Source: Natrinema longum
GTDB lineage: Archaea > Halobacteriota > Halobacteria > Halobacteriales > Natrialbaceae
Assembly: GCF_017352095.1 (NCBI RefSeq)
Contig: NZ_CP071463.1
Span: 1,860,001-1,924,000 of the forward strand
Direction: 5' to 3'
Length of the DNA: 64,000 bases
Shown here: positions 33,245-41,674 of the stretch, in pieces
How positions within the stretch are numbered: position 1 is the first letter of the stretch
Layout: the number at the start of each line of letters is the position of its first letter
Translations under genes and position numbers: made by a program
Notes under the pieces: model-generated
The model's database searches: none
The model's input: only the letters and a program-made list of their open reading frames with translations
Told to the model about the DNA's origin: nothing

Positions 33245-34009
33245 TCAGCTCTCGGTTCCGGTCGCTACCCGGCTCGCACTGTCGGCATTCGACTTCGTCA
33301 CGTCCGGCAGGTTCGGATCTCGGTAGGGGTTGTGACCGTACGCGGGCAGCTCGTCGTCGAGTTGGGATTTGAGGACCCGGCGCAGGCGATTCAGGCTGGT
33401 CGTATCCAGCCCGTATTCGGCCGCGAGCCGCTTGAACGACTCTTCGTCGGTAATGTCGTGGGCCCGGTACTGTGTGAACAGGTCCTCCATCCGGTCGGCG
33501 GACAGTTCCTGCGCGTCGATCTCGTCGAGCCCGAAGTACTGCTGTCGGTCGACGTCGACGACGTGACGGATCACGACCAGTGCGACCTTGGGAATCGCCC
33601 GCTGGCTCCCGAACTCGGTGAGGTCGATCTCGTCCATGACGCCGAGCGCGAGATCGCGCTGCCAGGGCGTCACCTCGAGGGCGTTACATAGCGCCTGCGT
33701 GGTTCGCAGCCGGTCGAGACGGTGGGCGCGCTCGCTGTAGCCCGGCGTCGCCGCGTGCTGTTCGTCGTGGAGGCGGCGCACGCTCTCGGAGAGGTCACCC
33801 TCGGGCGACTCCGCGCGGCCGATGACCGTCGCGCTCGGCGTGACGACGCCCCACCGGCGGACCGTCGAATCGCGCTGGACGTCCGCCCGCGAGAGCGACC
33901 CGGACCCCGGACGGGTCTCGAGGCGGCGCTCGTCGTCGGGGGCGACGCCGTCTGCAGCCCCAACGGGTCGCTCGGAATCGGGACTCGGGTCGGCACCGTC
34001 GTCTTGCAT
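33245..34009 (-). CDS. DNA-directed RNA polymerase subunit epsilon (haloarchaeal)
   Basis: The 254-residue protein has an acidic N-terminus, then a conserved block beginning RRWGVVTPSATVIGRAESPEG and AHRLDRLRTTQALCNALEVTPWQRDLALGVMDEIDLTEFGSQRAIPKVALVVIRHVVDVDRQ. That block looks like the haloarchaeal protein annotated as RNA polymerase epsilon, with a cyclin/TFB-like helical fold. The ATG at 34009 gives the best N-terminus. How it contacts polymerase is not known to me. Confidence 0.7.
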   Translation of the reverse strand: MQDDGADPSPDSERPVGAADGVAPDDERRLETRPGSGSLSRADVQRDSTVRRWGVVTPSATVIGRAESPEGDLSESVRRLHDEQHAATPGYSERAHRLDRLRTTQALCNALEVTPWQRDLALGVMDEIDLTEFGSQRAIPKVALVVIRHVVDVDRQQYFGLDEIDAQELSADRMEDLFTQYRAHDITDEESFKRLAAEYGLDTTSLNRLRRVLKSQLDDELPAYGHNPYRDPNLPDVTKSNADSASRVATGTES

Positions 34010-34192
34010 CGTCTGTCGCTCGGAGAGGGAGAGTAAAAAAGGCTCGCTCCGCGCAATACCCTTGGAAACCGGACACACAACGTTTCTAACAGGAACGTGT
34101 GCAAAGGAGATCTCGCACGTGACTGGCGCTGTCGCTCCGGTATCGGCGACGTTCTACTTCGTGACCGGGACCGTCCGTCCGCGAAAAGCCCT

Positions 34193-34226
34193 TCGTAGCT
34201 TCACCTTGTGACCAGAGGTACTTAAA
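34193..34226. repeat. Dispersed 34-bp element, copy 1
   Basis: TCGTAGC, then TTCACCTTGTGAC, then seven variable bases and ACTTAAA. The inverted repeat TCAC-CTT-GTGA is followed 8 bp later by a TATA-like ACTTAAA (TTTAAGT on the minus strand). It lies 184 nt upstream of the minus-strand epsilon gene. Confidence 0.75.
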
Positions 34227-34330
34227 CGACGGTCGCTCGAAGGACGACCAGCCATCGAGCAGTGTCGGACTGCCGACAGCCCGGGCTGTGGTGAATCGAA
34301 TCTCCCGCAAAACCGGGGGCGTCTCTCCCG

Positions 34331-34364
34331 TCGTAGCCTGACCTTGTGACGAGAGATACTTAAA
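34331..34364. repeat. Dispersed 34-bp element, copy 2
   Basis: Same order and spacing as copy 1, but TTCACC is CTGACC, so the inverted repeat is weakened. Ends ACTTAAA. Just downstream of the RlaP-like gene's stop. Confidence 0.75.
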
Positions 34365-34392
34365 TGGACCCGCGGATCGACGACCGAAGTCG

Positions 34393-35313
34393 CTACTGGA
34401 CGGCTGCGAGTAACTCGTCGAGATACTGGTCCAGCCGTTCGGTCTCGGGGCCGGCTCTCGCGTGTATTTCGGGGTCGATCGGGGTCGGTGGGTGAGCGAA
34501 CTCGCGGCCGACGGCGTCGCCGATCGGGACTCCGCCCTCACCCCTTCGTTTCCGCTCGAGCAGCTCGCGAGCGCGTTCGATCCGCTCGGGGTCGAAGACT
34601 GTCGGTGCCTGCTCGTCCAGGAACCGCTCGAACTCGAGGGCCGGCAACTCGTGGTCACCACGCTCGCCGGTTTCTTCGAGGTAGTACGCGGACATCGCCG
34701 CTCGATAGATCGTCAGATTTCGCTTCACCGTGGGTTTCGTTTGCGTCTCGGTAAACCGCTCGTCGTCGGCCGGGACGGTCATCGTTCCGTTGTCGGTTTC
34801 GACGACGAACGCCTCGTCGTCGGCGTCGACGATCGGGAAGAGTTCGTCGTCGGTGCGGACCAGATGCTGTGAGATGTACTTGCGATAGTTGCTCGTCGCG
34901 ATGCCACGCCACGTGTGATACAGGTCGATCGGGTTGTAGGTCCGCTCGAGGTAGTCGGCGAGGTCGGTGAGGTCGTACGCGCGTCGATACCGGATCGGGC
35001 TCCGCAGCAGGTCGATCGCGCTCTCGTTCGACTCGGAAAGCAGTCGGACGAACGTCCGTCCGTCCCAGCCCTGATATTCGAACTCGCTTCGGTCCTCGAC
35101 GATCGTTTCGGGGGGACCCTCGAGATGGGCGTATCGGCGCAGATCGGTCGGCGCGTAGACGAAGCCGACATCGTAGTCGCTGTCGGGGCTCGCCCCGCCC
35201 CAGGCGTGGCTCCCGCGGGCGACCGCGACGGCGACCGCGACGTCGTACGTACGTTCGATCGCCCGCAGGTGGTCGTCGACCGTTTCGTGGATGCGTGGGA
35301 GAACAGTGGCCAT
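34393..35313 (-). CDS. RlaP-type nucleotidyltransferase
   Basis: The 306-residue protein begins MATVLPRIHETVDDHLRAIE. Its nucleotidyltransferase motif GSHAWGGASPDSDYDVGFVYA lies near residue 34, with the two catalytic Asp in DSDYD. The family (PF10127, YcgL/RlaP) is sometimes linked to RNA ligase systems, but no ligase gene is nearby. The rest is helical and acidic, with the closing RLDQYLDELLAAVQ. Substrate unknown. Confidence 0.8.
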   Translation of the reverse strand: MATVLPRIHETVDDHLRAIERTYDVAVAVAVARGSHAWGGASPDSDYDVGFVYAPTDLRRYAHLEGPPETIVEDRSEFEYQGWDGRTFVRLLSESNESAIDLLRSPIRYRRAYDLTDLADYLERTYNPIDLYHTWRGIATSNYRKYISQHLVRTDDELFPIVDADDEAFVVETDNGTMTVPADDERFTETQTKPTVKRNLTIYRAAMSAYYLEETGERGDHELPALEFERFLDEQAPTVFDPERIERARELLERKRRGEGGVPIGDAVGREFAHPPTPIDPEIHARAGPETERLDQYLDELLAAVQ

Positions 35314-35369
35314 GGCTGTGGCTCGAGTGTCGAACGGAGACGAGAGAACGCCGGCGTGCCAAATGCCCT

Positions 35370-35403
35370 TCGTAGCTTCACCTTGTGACGGGAGACACTT
35401 AAA
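35370..35403. repeat. Dispersed 34-bp element, copy 3
   Basis: TCGTAGC, TTCACCTTGTGAC, then seven bases and ACTTAAA. It lies 57 nt upstream of the minus-strand RlaP-like gene start (35313), and beyond the stop of the S2P gene. Confidence 0.75.
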
Positions 35404-35459
35404 GAACGATCCGGACGGCGCTGTTACGTGAGTTCACAGTTGTCGCCCCGGCGAGTGGG

Positions 35460-36599
35460 CTACCCCGCGACCTCACTCCCGAAGCCACGTCGAACCGTCA
35501 TGGCGTGTGCGTAATCGGCTTTCGAGAGCACACCGACGAGTTCCCCGTTCTCCTCGACCAGTGCGTTCGCGTTCCCCGACTGGTTCAGAACGGCCAGCGT
35601 CTCGAAGGCGTCGGCGGTCGACTCGATGCGGGACACAGCCTCCATCACGTCCTCGATGCGGGTCGTCCCGCGGTCGTTGCCGCGAGCCGTGCGGAGGTCC
35701 GCGAGCGTGACGACACCGATGACCGCCCCGGCATCGTCCGTCACCAGATGGATCGACCGACGGTCGCGAAGCAGCTGGTCGCCGAACTCCTCGACCGTCG
35801 TGTCGGCCGAGACCGTCGGGGGATCCTTGGTCATGATGTCCCCGACCGTGATTCCCTCGAGCAGTTCGTCGAGGAGCACCGATCGCGATTCCGTCGTCGC
35901 GGCTCCGTAGATGAAGAAGGCGAGCAGGAGGAGGATGAGCTGGAAGGTGAAGACGCCGACGATGGCGAACAGGAACGCAAACGCGACCCCGACCCGCGCC
36001 GCGATTCGCGTTGCGGTGCCGTACGGACGGGAGCGAGCCAGGAGGGCGCGGAAGATCCGTCCGCCGTCCATCGGGAAGGCGGGAAGGAGGTTGAACCCTG
36101 CCAGTAGCAGGTTCGTGACCGCCAGATAGCCGACGACGAACCGCACCGCGTGGAGAGAGGTCGGCGCGACGAGCACGCCCGCATAGCAGACGGCGGCGAT
36201 GAGGACGCTCGTGATGGGGCCGGCGATGGCGATCCAGAACTCCCGGTCCCACTCCTTCGGGAACGTTTTCAGCGACGCTATCCCGCCGAGGATCCACAGG
36301 GTGATCGAATCGATTTCGATGCCATACCGTAGTGCGGCCCACGAGTGGCCGAGTTCGTGCAGGGTAACGCTCACGAACAAGCCGACTGCTGCCGTGATAC
36401 CGATGAGCCACGGCATCGCCCCGGCCCGGAGCCTGGAGAGGTCGAATCCCACACCGGTGAACCCTTCGATGAACCCGGCGTACAGTTCGATCTGCTGGCC
36501 GCTTCCGATGAGCCACGCGAGGATCGGGAGGAAGATCAGCAACGAAGTGTTGATTCGAATAGGAATCTCCCAGATCTCCGTGATAGTGTAACTTCGCAC
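35460..36599 (-). CDS. Site-2 protease-like metalloprotease with CBS domains
   Basis: The 379-residue intramembrane protease of the M50B family has HELGH at residues 81-85 and the second metal-ligand motif NLLPAFPMDGGR near 175, each within hydrophobic helices. Two CBS domains form the C-terminus (about 245-300 and 310-375), suggesting control by adenosine nucleotides. It should cut membrane-anchored regulators. Length and architecture match archaeal S2P-CBS proteins. Confidence 0.9.
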   Translation of the reverse strand: MRSYTITEIWEIPIRINTSLLIFLPILAWLIGSGQQIELYAGFIEGFTGVGFDLSRLRAGAMPWLIGITAAVGLFVSVTLHELGHSWAALRYGIEIDSITLWILGGIASLKTFPKEWDREFWIAIAGPITSVLIAAVCYAGVLVAPTSLHAVRFVVGYLAVTNLLLAGFNLLPAFPMDGGRIFRALLARSRPYGTATRIAARVGVAFAFLFAIVGVFTFQLILLLLAFFIYGAATTESRSVLLDELLEGITVGDIMTKDPPTVSADTTVEEFGDQLLRDRRSIHLVTDDAGAVIGVVTLADLRTARGNDRGTTRIEDVMEAVSRIESTADAFETLAVLNQSGNANALVEENGELVGVLSKADYAHAMTVRRGFGSEVAG

Positions 36600-37049
36600 A
36601 CGTCCTGCTAGGACCTCGGGGCCTTAGGTGACCTGAAAGCGATTCTTCGATGGTCCGCAGCGTTTATTCGCGCGAGATAATCACAGTCCCTCCGGAGCGG
36701 TCTGCTGCCCGTAAGAAAGCGATCGGAGCCACCGAACCGATTCACGCTGCTCGCAACCCTGTCGTGCGATCGGGTGGACAGTGACGTTCAGTGACAACCG
36801 TATTTCGCATCGACCGATCTCCGAACCGTTCGCGAGCGGGAGACAGCCGACTCTCGAGAACGAACGCATCGCGACTACCGAAGTAACGAACTAGAGAACG
36901 GCGGTCGCCCCGTCATAGCTTCACCTTGTGACGGGAACCACTTAAAGAAACGACGACCCGCTCGAGACGGCAACGGTACTATCGGGTCCGTCGAGCCAAC
37001 AACTACTGGTTCCGAAAGGTTGAATCGATCGCTCCCCTGAATGCGGGCA
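36600..37049. other. Intergenic region, 450 bp
   Basis: The region between the divergent S2P and mptA genes contains copy 4 of the dispersed element (36913-36946). The rest has no convincing coding frame. Confidence 0.55.
36913..36946. repeat. Dispersed 34-bp element, copy 4
   Basis: TCATAGC, TTCACCTTGTGAC, then seven bases and ACTTAAA. On the plus strand, ACTTAAA is about 105 nt before mptA; on the minus strand it could drive the S2P gene with a leader of about 310 nt. Confidence 0.75.
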
Positions 37050-37976
37050 ATGAGTCATCAGTTGCCGGACGTGCAGGCGACGTCACCCGACGTCACCGTC
37101 GGCCTGAGCCAGGTCGGCGTTACCGGCGTCGACAAGCTCGTCAAGATCGCCCGCGAGGGGAAGCGGCCGATCGTTCTCACTGCCGAGTTCGAGGTCTTCG
37201 TCGATCTTCCCGGCTGGCGCAAGGGCGCGGACATGAGCCGCAACATGGAAGTAATCGACGAGATCCTGGAGGACGCCACCCGCGAGGAGGCCTACGGCGT
37301 CGAGGAGGTCTGTGGCGAGGCCGCCGAACGGCTCCTCGAGCGCCACGATTACACGTCGCGGGCGGAGGTCTCGATGGAGGCCGAGTTCATGCGGCGCGAA
37401 CAGACCCCTGCCAGCGATCGCGAGACCCAACACACCGTCGACATCGTCGCGTCGGCGACGGCGACCGAGGACGGCACCCGCGAGGAGATCGGTGCACGGG
37501 TCACCGGCATGACCGTCTGTCCCTGCTCGCAGGGCATGTCGACGGCCCGCGCGAAGCAGACGCTCGAGGATCTGGGCGTCGAGGAGGAGACGATCACGGA
37601 GTTCCTCGAGGAAGTGCCACAGCCTGGCCACTCCCAGCGGGGTCACGCGACGCTGACTGTCGAAGCCAACGGCGATCCGTCCGTCGATCTGAACGACATC
37701 ATCGACATCGCTCGGGACTCGATGAGTGCGCGGATCTACAACCTCGCGAAGCGGCCCGACGAGGACTACATGACCTACGACGCCCACGCCGACGCGAAGT
37801 TCGTCGAGGACTGCGTCCGTGCGCTGGCGGAAGGCGTCGTCGACGAGTTCGACCACTTAGCCGACGACGCGGTGATCACGATGAGCCAGTCCAACGACGA
37901 GTCGATCCACCAGCACAACGCCCACGCCGAGCGGATCGTCGAAATGGGGACGCTTCGCGACGAGATCAGCAACTAG
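37050..37976 (+). CDS. mptA: GTP cyclohydrolase MptA (FolE2 type)
   Basis: The 308-residue enzyme opens GTP to 7,8-dihydroneopterin 2',3'-cyclic phosphate for pterin and archaeosine synthesis. It begins [23 protein letters not shown]. The metal/substrate loop [15 protein letters not shown] lies near residue 156, and [12 protein letters not shown] and [26 protein letters not shown] follow. The ATG at 37050 is chosen over 37041. Its stop overlaps the convergent TrmB-like gene's stop within CTAG. Confidence 0.92.
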   Translation: MSHQLPDVQATSPDVTVGLSQVGVTGVDKLVKIAREGKRPIVLTAEFEVFVDLPGWRKGADMSRNMEVIDEILEDATREEAYGVEEVCGEAAERLLERHDYTSRAEVSMEAEFMRREQTPASDRETQHTVDIVASATATEDGTREEIGARVTGMTVCPCSQGMSTARAKQTLEDLGVEEETITEFLEEVPQPGHSQRGHATLTVEANGDPSVDLNDIIDIARDSMSARIYNLAKRPDEDYMTYDAHADAKFVEDCVRALAEGVVDEFDHLADDAVITMSQSNDESIHQHNAHAERIVEMGTLRDEISN

Positions 37977-38776
37977 AACTCGAGGGGCTCGGCCTGTTCC
38001 CAGCGCGGCACGAACTCCTCGTGGACGTTCGCGGCGAACTCCGGATCCTTCAGGTCGATCATGCCGAAGGCCTCGCCCGAGGACAGCGGGTTGGGTACCT
38101 GGATACACACCTCGACGCCGTCGATGAGGTTGAACGACCCCGTGACGTCGTCGTGCGTGCGGACGTCGAAGTCGTCGCGTTGCTGTAAGGTCTCCCGGTA
38201 GCGCCTGCCCACCTCCTCCGACATCGAGCCGACCATCTCGCGAGTCATCAACAGGTCGACCGAGACCCCGCGATCGAGCGCGTCCTCGAGTTGGGCGTTG
38301 ATCTCCTCGCTGACCGCCTGCATGTCCCACTGGGGGGAGGGGTGTGAGGACACCATTACGATGTCCCGATCGGCGGCTGCCAGCCGCTCCAAGAGGAGAT
38401 CGATCGTCTCCTCGGGGCCGACGGCGGCGGTCCAGAACTGTTCTTCGACCGGCTCGGCCGCGTCGAGTTCGTCGGCGAGGTCGTCGACGATCGACTCGTA
38501 CTGATCGGCCTTTTCCTCGAGTTCGCGTTTCTTGTCCTCGAGCAACCGATCGAGGGCCGTCGAGGGCTCGACGGCGACGTACTTCTTCGGGCGGCTCGCG
38601 GTCTGGCTCCGGACCAGGTTGTACTGTTCGATACTGTTTAACACGTCGTAGATCCGCCCCATCGGGACGTCGCTCGCCCGGGACAACTCCTTGGCCGTTG
38701 TGGGGCCGGTGGTGAGCAACGATCGGTAGGCTCGAGCTTCGTACTCGGAAAGCCCGAGATCCCTGAGACTGGCCAT
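37973..38776 (-). CDS. TrmB-family transcriptional regulator
   Basis: The 267-residue protein begins [21 protein letters not shown], the winged-helix TrmB domain (about 5-75), with recognition-helix region [20 protein letters not shown] coiled-coil linker and a C-terminal sensor-like domain follow, with a PLD-like HPSPQWDM region. TrmB proteins usually sense sugars or sugar phosphates and bind operators near metabolic genes. The target here is not visible. It converges on mptA with a 4-nt overlap. Confidence 0.85.
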   Translation of the reverse strand: MASLRDLGLSEYEARAYRSLLTTGPTTAKELSRASDVPMGRIYDVLNSIEQYNLVRSQTASRPKKYVAVEPSTALDRLLEDKKRELEEKADQYESIVDDLADELDAAEPVEEQFWTAAVGPEETIDLLLERLAAADRDIVMVSSHPSPQWDMQAVSEEINAQLEDALDRGVSVDLLMTREMVGSMSEEVGRRYRETLQQRDDFDVRTHDDVTGSFNLIDGVEVCIQVPNPLSSGEAFGMIDLKDPEFAANVHEEFVPRWEQAEPLEF

Positions 38777-38858
38777 GTCGAAACGCAATCCACTGAAGAA
38801 ACATAAACGCTGTGGTAGTTTGGCGATGCGACGGGTTCGGCCGGTAGGGAGCCGAGCG

Positions 38859-40508
38859 TCAGTCGAGAACGGTCCGAACGCGTTCGCTCAACTCGGCCGG
38901 AGTTTCGGCAGGAGCTGACACGTGATCGCCCCGCTCGGCCCGCGCCGTTCCAGCCGCGAGGCCGTCGGCGTCGGGAACGACGACTTTCTCGTGGTCCGCG
39001 AGCCGAAGCGCCGCCCGATGGAGGTCCGAACCGGGGTCGGTTGCGACCCGGATCACCAGCGGACCCTCGAGCAGTCGGGAGACGGCCGTCGCGTAGCGGG
39101 CGATCTGGACCCCGAAGCGCTCGCTGGCCCCGGCGAATGCCTCGAGCGTCTCCCGTGCGAACTCGCGGTATCGATCCTCGCCGGTCAGGGCCGCCAGATC
39201 GATCAACGCGTCCGCGAACGCGACGTTCGAATCGAGCGGCCGTAGCGGCCGATCGCACAGGCCGACGCCCTCGGCGGGGCCGTCGAGGAACGAATCCTCG
39301 TCGTGGAGCCGGTCGATCGTCGTCTCCGCGACGGCCGTCGCGTCCGCGAGCGTCTCCGTCTCGAGGGTGCTCGCGGCCGTCGTCAGTGCCGCCAGCAGAC
39401 GGGCCTGGTTCGTGAGGAGACACACCGCGTCGCCGTCGTGATCGAGTTCGACGTCGTCTTCGCGTGCGTGGGCGACGACGCCATCGACGAGCAAGTCCTC
39501 GCGGACGGTTGCGAGCGCCCGTTCGGCGTACCGGCGGGCGCGTTCGTTGTCGGTATACGAGTAGTACGTGAGCAGCCCCTCGATCGCGAGGGCGTTGGAG
39601 CCGGCGAAGATCCCGTCGTCGACCGGTGGCTCGGCGGCAGCGGCTCGATCCGTCGCGTCGAGACTGTGGGCGTCCGCCGCTCCGGGGGCCTGGCTGTTCG
39701 CGAACGCGTCGGCCTCGTCGTTCCACAGCGTCGTCGTCAGGAACTCGATCGTCCGATCGGCTGGCTCGCGGTACTCGTCCTTCCCAGTCAGCAGGTAGGC
39801 GTTGGCGAAGGCCCGGACGAGCGCGCCGTTGGAATCAAGCAGTTTCTCGCGCTGGAGGCCCGACCAGTCGCGATCGGTCGCGAACCGATAAAAGCCGCCG
39901 TCGTACTCGTCTAACAGGTTCGCGCCGACCGCGTCGTACGATCGCAACGCCATCTCCCGGTCGCGTTTCAACGCGAACTCGAGGGCGTCGGGCAGCGGGA
40001 ACTTCGGGCTCTCCCCCCAGCCCCCGGCAGTCTCGTCGTAGGTGTCGGTGAGGTGTCCGAGCATGCCCGTTTCGATATCGGGGGCCAACTCGCCGGCTGG
40101 CGGGTTGTCCTCCCGCAGCGGCCGGGGGACGCGCGCCGCGCCGCTACCTTTGGTCTGCCACATGGTTCGGACGCTGTCGAGGACCTGTCGCATCCCGTCG
40201 GGACCGAGATAGCCCGCGCCTGTCAGCACCGAGCCATCGGGGGCGAGAAAGACCGTCGAGGGGAACCCACCCATGTTGTAGCGATCGCGAACGCGCGGAT
40301 AGCGATCCACGTCGACGCGGACGGGGACGAAACTGTCGTTGACGTTGGCCGCGATCCGGGGCTCCGAATACGTCTCCTCGTCCATCTCGTGGCAGTGATC
40401 GCACCACGTCGCGGTCAGCGAGAGCAAGACGGGACGGTCGGCCGACGCCGCTTCGTCGAAGGCCGCCGCTCCCCACTCGCGCCACTCGACGCGGGTCGTA
40501 TCGTCCAT
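38859..40508 (-). CDS. DUF255 thioredoxin-domain protein (YyaL/SPATA20-like)
   Basis: The 549-residue protein has an N-terminal thioredoxin-like domain with ATWCDHCHEMDEETYSEPRIA near 38-58 (CDHC redox motif), then a large helical domain with (alpha/alpha) toroid-like character, including GGWGESPKFPLPD and DGGFYRFATDRDW. Bacterial and human homologs have uncertain functions. The start is set at MDDTTRVEW (40508); 40523 is an alternative. Confidence 0.88.
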   Translation of the reverse strand: MDDTTRVEWREWGAAAFDEAASADRPVLLSLTATWCDHCHEMDEETYSEPRIAANVNDSFVPVRVDVDRYPRVRDRYNMGGFPSTVFLAPDGSVLTGAGYLGPDGMRQVLDSVRTMWQTKGSGAARVPRPLREDNPPAGELAPDIETGMLGHLTDTYDETAGGWGESPKFPLPDALEFALKRDREMALRSYDAVGANLLDEYDGGFYRFATDRDWSGLQREKLLDSNGALVRAFANAYLLTGKDEYREPADRTIEFLTTTLWNDEADAFANSQAPGAADAHSLDATDRAAAAEPPVDDGIFAGSNALAIEGLLTYYSYTDNERARRYAERALATVREDLLVDGVVAHAREDDVELDHDGDAVCLLTNQARLLAALTTAASTLETETLADATAVAETTIDRLHDEDSFLDGPAEGVGLCDRPLRPLDSNVAFADALIDLAALTGEDRYREFARETLEAFAGASERFGVQIARYATAVSRLLEGPLVIRVATDPGSDLHRAALRLADHEKVVVPDADGLAAGTARAERGDHVSAPAETPAELSERVRTVLD

Positions 40509-40645
40509 ATCGGAGCGACGCACGTGGCGAGGGTAAGCCCTTCGTTCGCGTGTGCCCTCCCGCGTTCGCGACCGGCTCGCTCGAGGGCGCGGTGCGGGCG
40601 GGGCTGAGAGTAAAGGATTTTCACTCTTCGGAGCCTAGTCGAGGT

Positions 40646-41242
40646 ATGCTCCGGTGGATCTTCGCGCTGTTGCTCATCCCGTTTCTCGACGCCGTGTTGC
40701 TCGCGGTGATCGTTACCCAGTTCGGGTTCCTCAGCTGGGTCGGGATGATCCTCCTCGTCGTCCTGACGGGCCTGGTCGGGATGTTGCTCGTCCGTGCGGA
40801 AGGCCGACGGACGATCCGGAAGATGCAACGGTCGATGGCCGAGGGAACCCCACCGACGAACGAACTGCTCGACGGCGGGCTGTTGATCGCCGCTGGCGCG
40901 TTCCTGTTGACGCCCGGGCTGGTGACCGACGCCATCGGGTTCCTGCTCGCCGTTCCGCTGACCCGGATCCCGATCCGTGCCGCGCTCAAGCGGTTCGTGA
41001 TCGTCCCCTACGCGGACAAGAAGACGGGCGGGTTCGCCAGCGGCGGCGTCTGGACGTTCGGGTTCCCGGAGGGTGGACCCGGCCAGGAACGGACCGAGTC
41101 GGCTGATAGCGGAACGTACGACCTCGGTGAGGATGCATACTCCGTCGCCGGCGACGACGAGGACGCCTACACGATCGATTTCGGCGACGAACGGACGGAC
41201 GATGCGGACGACGAGCCAGACGACGATCCCCTCGGTCGGTAG
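40646..41242 (+). CDS. FxsA family membrane protein
   Basis: The 198-residue protein has four membrane helices (about 1-22, 25-47, 78-98, 100-112) and begins MLRWIFALLLIPFLDAVLLAVIV. The FxsA signatures GLVGMLLVRAEGRRTI and LTPGLVTDAIGFLL are visible. The C-terminal third is polar and acidic. The role is unclear; bacterial FxsA was linked to phage F exclusion. Just downstream is a tRNA gene. Confidence 0.85.
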   Translation: MLRWIFALLLIPFLDAVLLAVIVTQFGFLSWVGMILLVVLTGLVGMLLVRAEGRRTIRKMQRSMAEGTPPTNELLDGGLLIAAGAFLLTPGLVTDAIGFLLAVPLTRIPIRAALKRFVIVPYADKKTGGFASGGVWTFGFPEGGPGQERTESADSGTYDLGEDAYSVAGDDEDAYTIDFGDERTDDADDEPDDDPLGR

Positions 41243-41268
41243 CGGTTCGCACGGGTCCGGGAGAAAGA

Positions 41269-41282
41269 AACGTTTAAACGTT
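41269..41282 (+). promoter_or_regulatory. tRNA-Ile promoter (palindromic TATA)
   Basis: AACGTTTAAACGTT is a 14-bp palindrome with the TATA box TTTAAA at 41273-41278. It lies about 40 nt before the tRNA, so transcription would begin about 15 nt ahead of the mature 5' end. Confidence 0.45.
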
Positions 41283-41318
41283 CCACCGGGCAACTACCGA
41301 GTGCGACGAAGGAGCGGC

Positions 41319-41392
41319 GGGCCAATAGCTCAATTAGGTTGAGCGCCACTCTGATAAGGTGGAGGCTCTCGGTTCAAATCCGAGTTGGCCCA
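41319..41392 (+). tRNA. tRNA-Ile (anticodon GAT)
   Basis: The 74-nt gene folds as a cloverleaf. Acceptor GGGCCAA pairs with TTGGCCC, the D-loop is AGCTCAATTAGGTTGAGC, the anticodon loop CTGATAA has GAT at 41353-41355, and the T-loop is GGTTCAAATCC. The discriminator is A, and CCA is not encoded. No intron is seen. Its 3' end is duplicated downstream. Confidence 0.95.
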
Positions 41393-41419
41393 TACTTTTG
41401 CGGCGAGCAATTTCGCGAG
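41371..41419 (+). repeat. tRNA-Ile 3' end direct repeat, copy 1 (attL-like)
   Basis: This 49-bp segment spans the T-arm, acceptor 3' strand and 27 bp downstream. It recurs at 41510-41558 with 47 of 49 positions identical. It is inside and just beyond the functional tRNA. Confidence 0.8.
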
Positions 41420-41434
41420 CCGTAAGTATTGAAT

Positions 41435-41452
41435 CCAACTCGGATTTGAACC
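41435..41452 (-). repeat. Inverted tRNA T-arm fragment
   Basis: CCAACTCGGATTTGAACC is the exact reverse complement of 18 bp of the tRNA-Ile T-arm. It lies between the two direct copies, making three T-arm copies within 190 bp. Confidence 0.75.
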
Positions 41453-41509
41453 CTGGAAGTCGCATGCCCACAGCCGAACGGAGTGAGGCGAGCAGGACCG
41501 TCTTCCTCC

Positions 41510-41558
41510 GGTTCAAATCCGAGTTGGCCCATATTTTTGCGGCGAGCGATTTCGCGAG
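41510..41558 (+). repeat. tRNA-Ile 3' end direct repeat, copy 2 (attR-like)
   Basis: The second copy of the 49-bp segment, 139 bp downstream of the first, lacks the 5' part of the tRNA. The pattern is what is left at a tRNA integration site after an element has been lost. Confidence 0.8.
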
Positions 41559-41644
41559 TCGAGCCGGCGACTGACCTGTCTCTCGAGTTCCGTCCCGACG
41601 AGCCTCTCGTCGCTTTCGATGGATCGAGTGCGCTCGCCCTCGAG

Positions 41645-41652
41645 TTTAAATA
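41645..41652 (+). promoter_or_regulatory. TATA box of the NucS-N/zinc-ribbon gene
   Basis: TTTAAATA is 23-30 nt before the ATG at 41675, which supports that start and a leaderless transcript. Confidence 0.5.
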
Positions 41653-41674
41653 CGAACGCGGGGCCAGACCTCCC

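Larger units (their letters stand above)
34010..34392. other. Intergenic region, 383 bp, with two copies of a dispersed element
   Basis: The region between the epsilon gene and the RlaP-like gene holds two of the four copies of a ~34-bp conserved element (34193-34226 and 34331-34364). No coding frame is supported. Confidence 0.6.

Noticed and set aside
41334-41516. Minus-strand 60-codon frame over tRNA-Ile
   Set aside because: It is a translation of the tRNA and its inverted copy, a common artefact.
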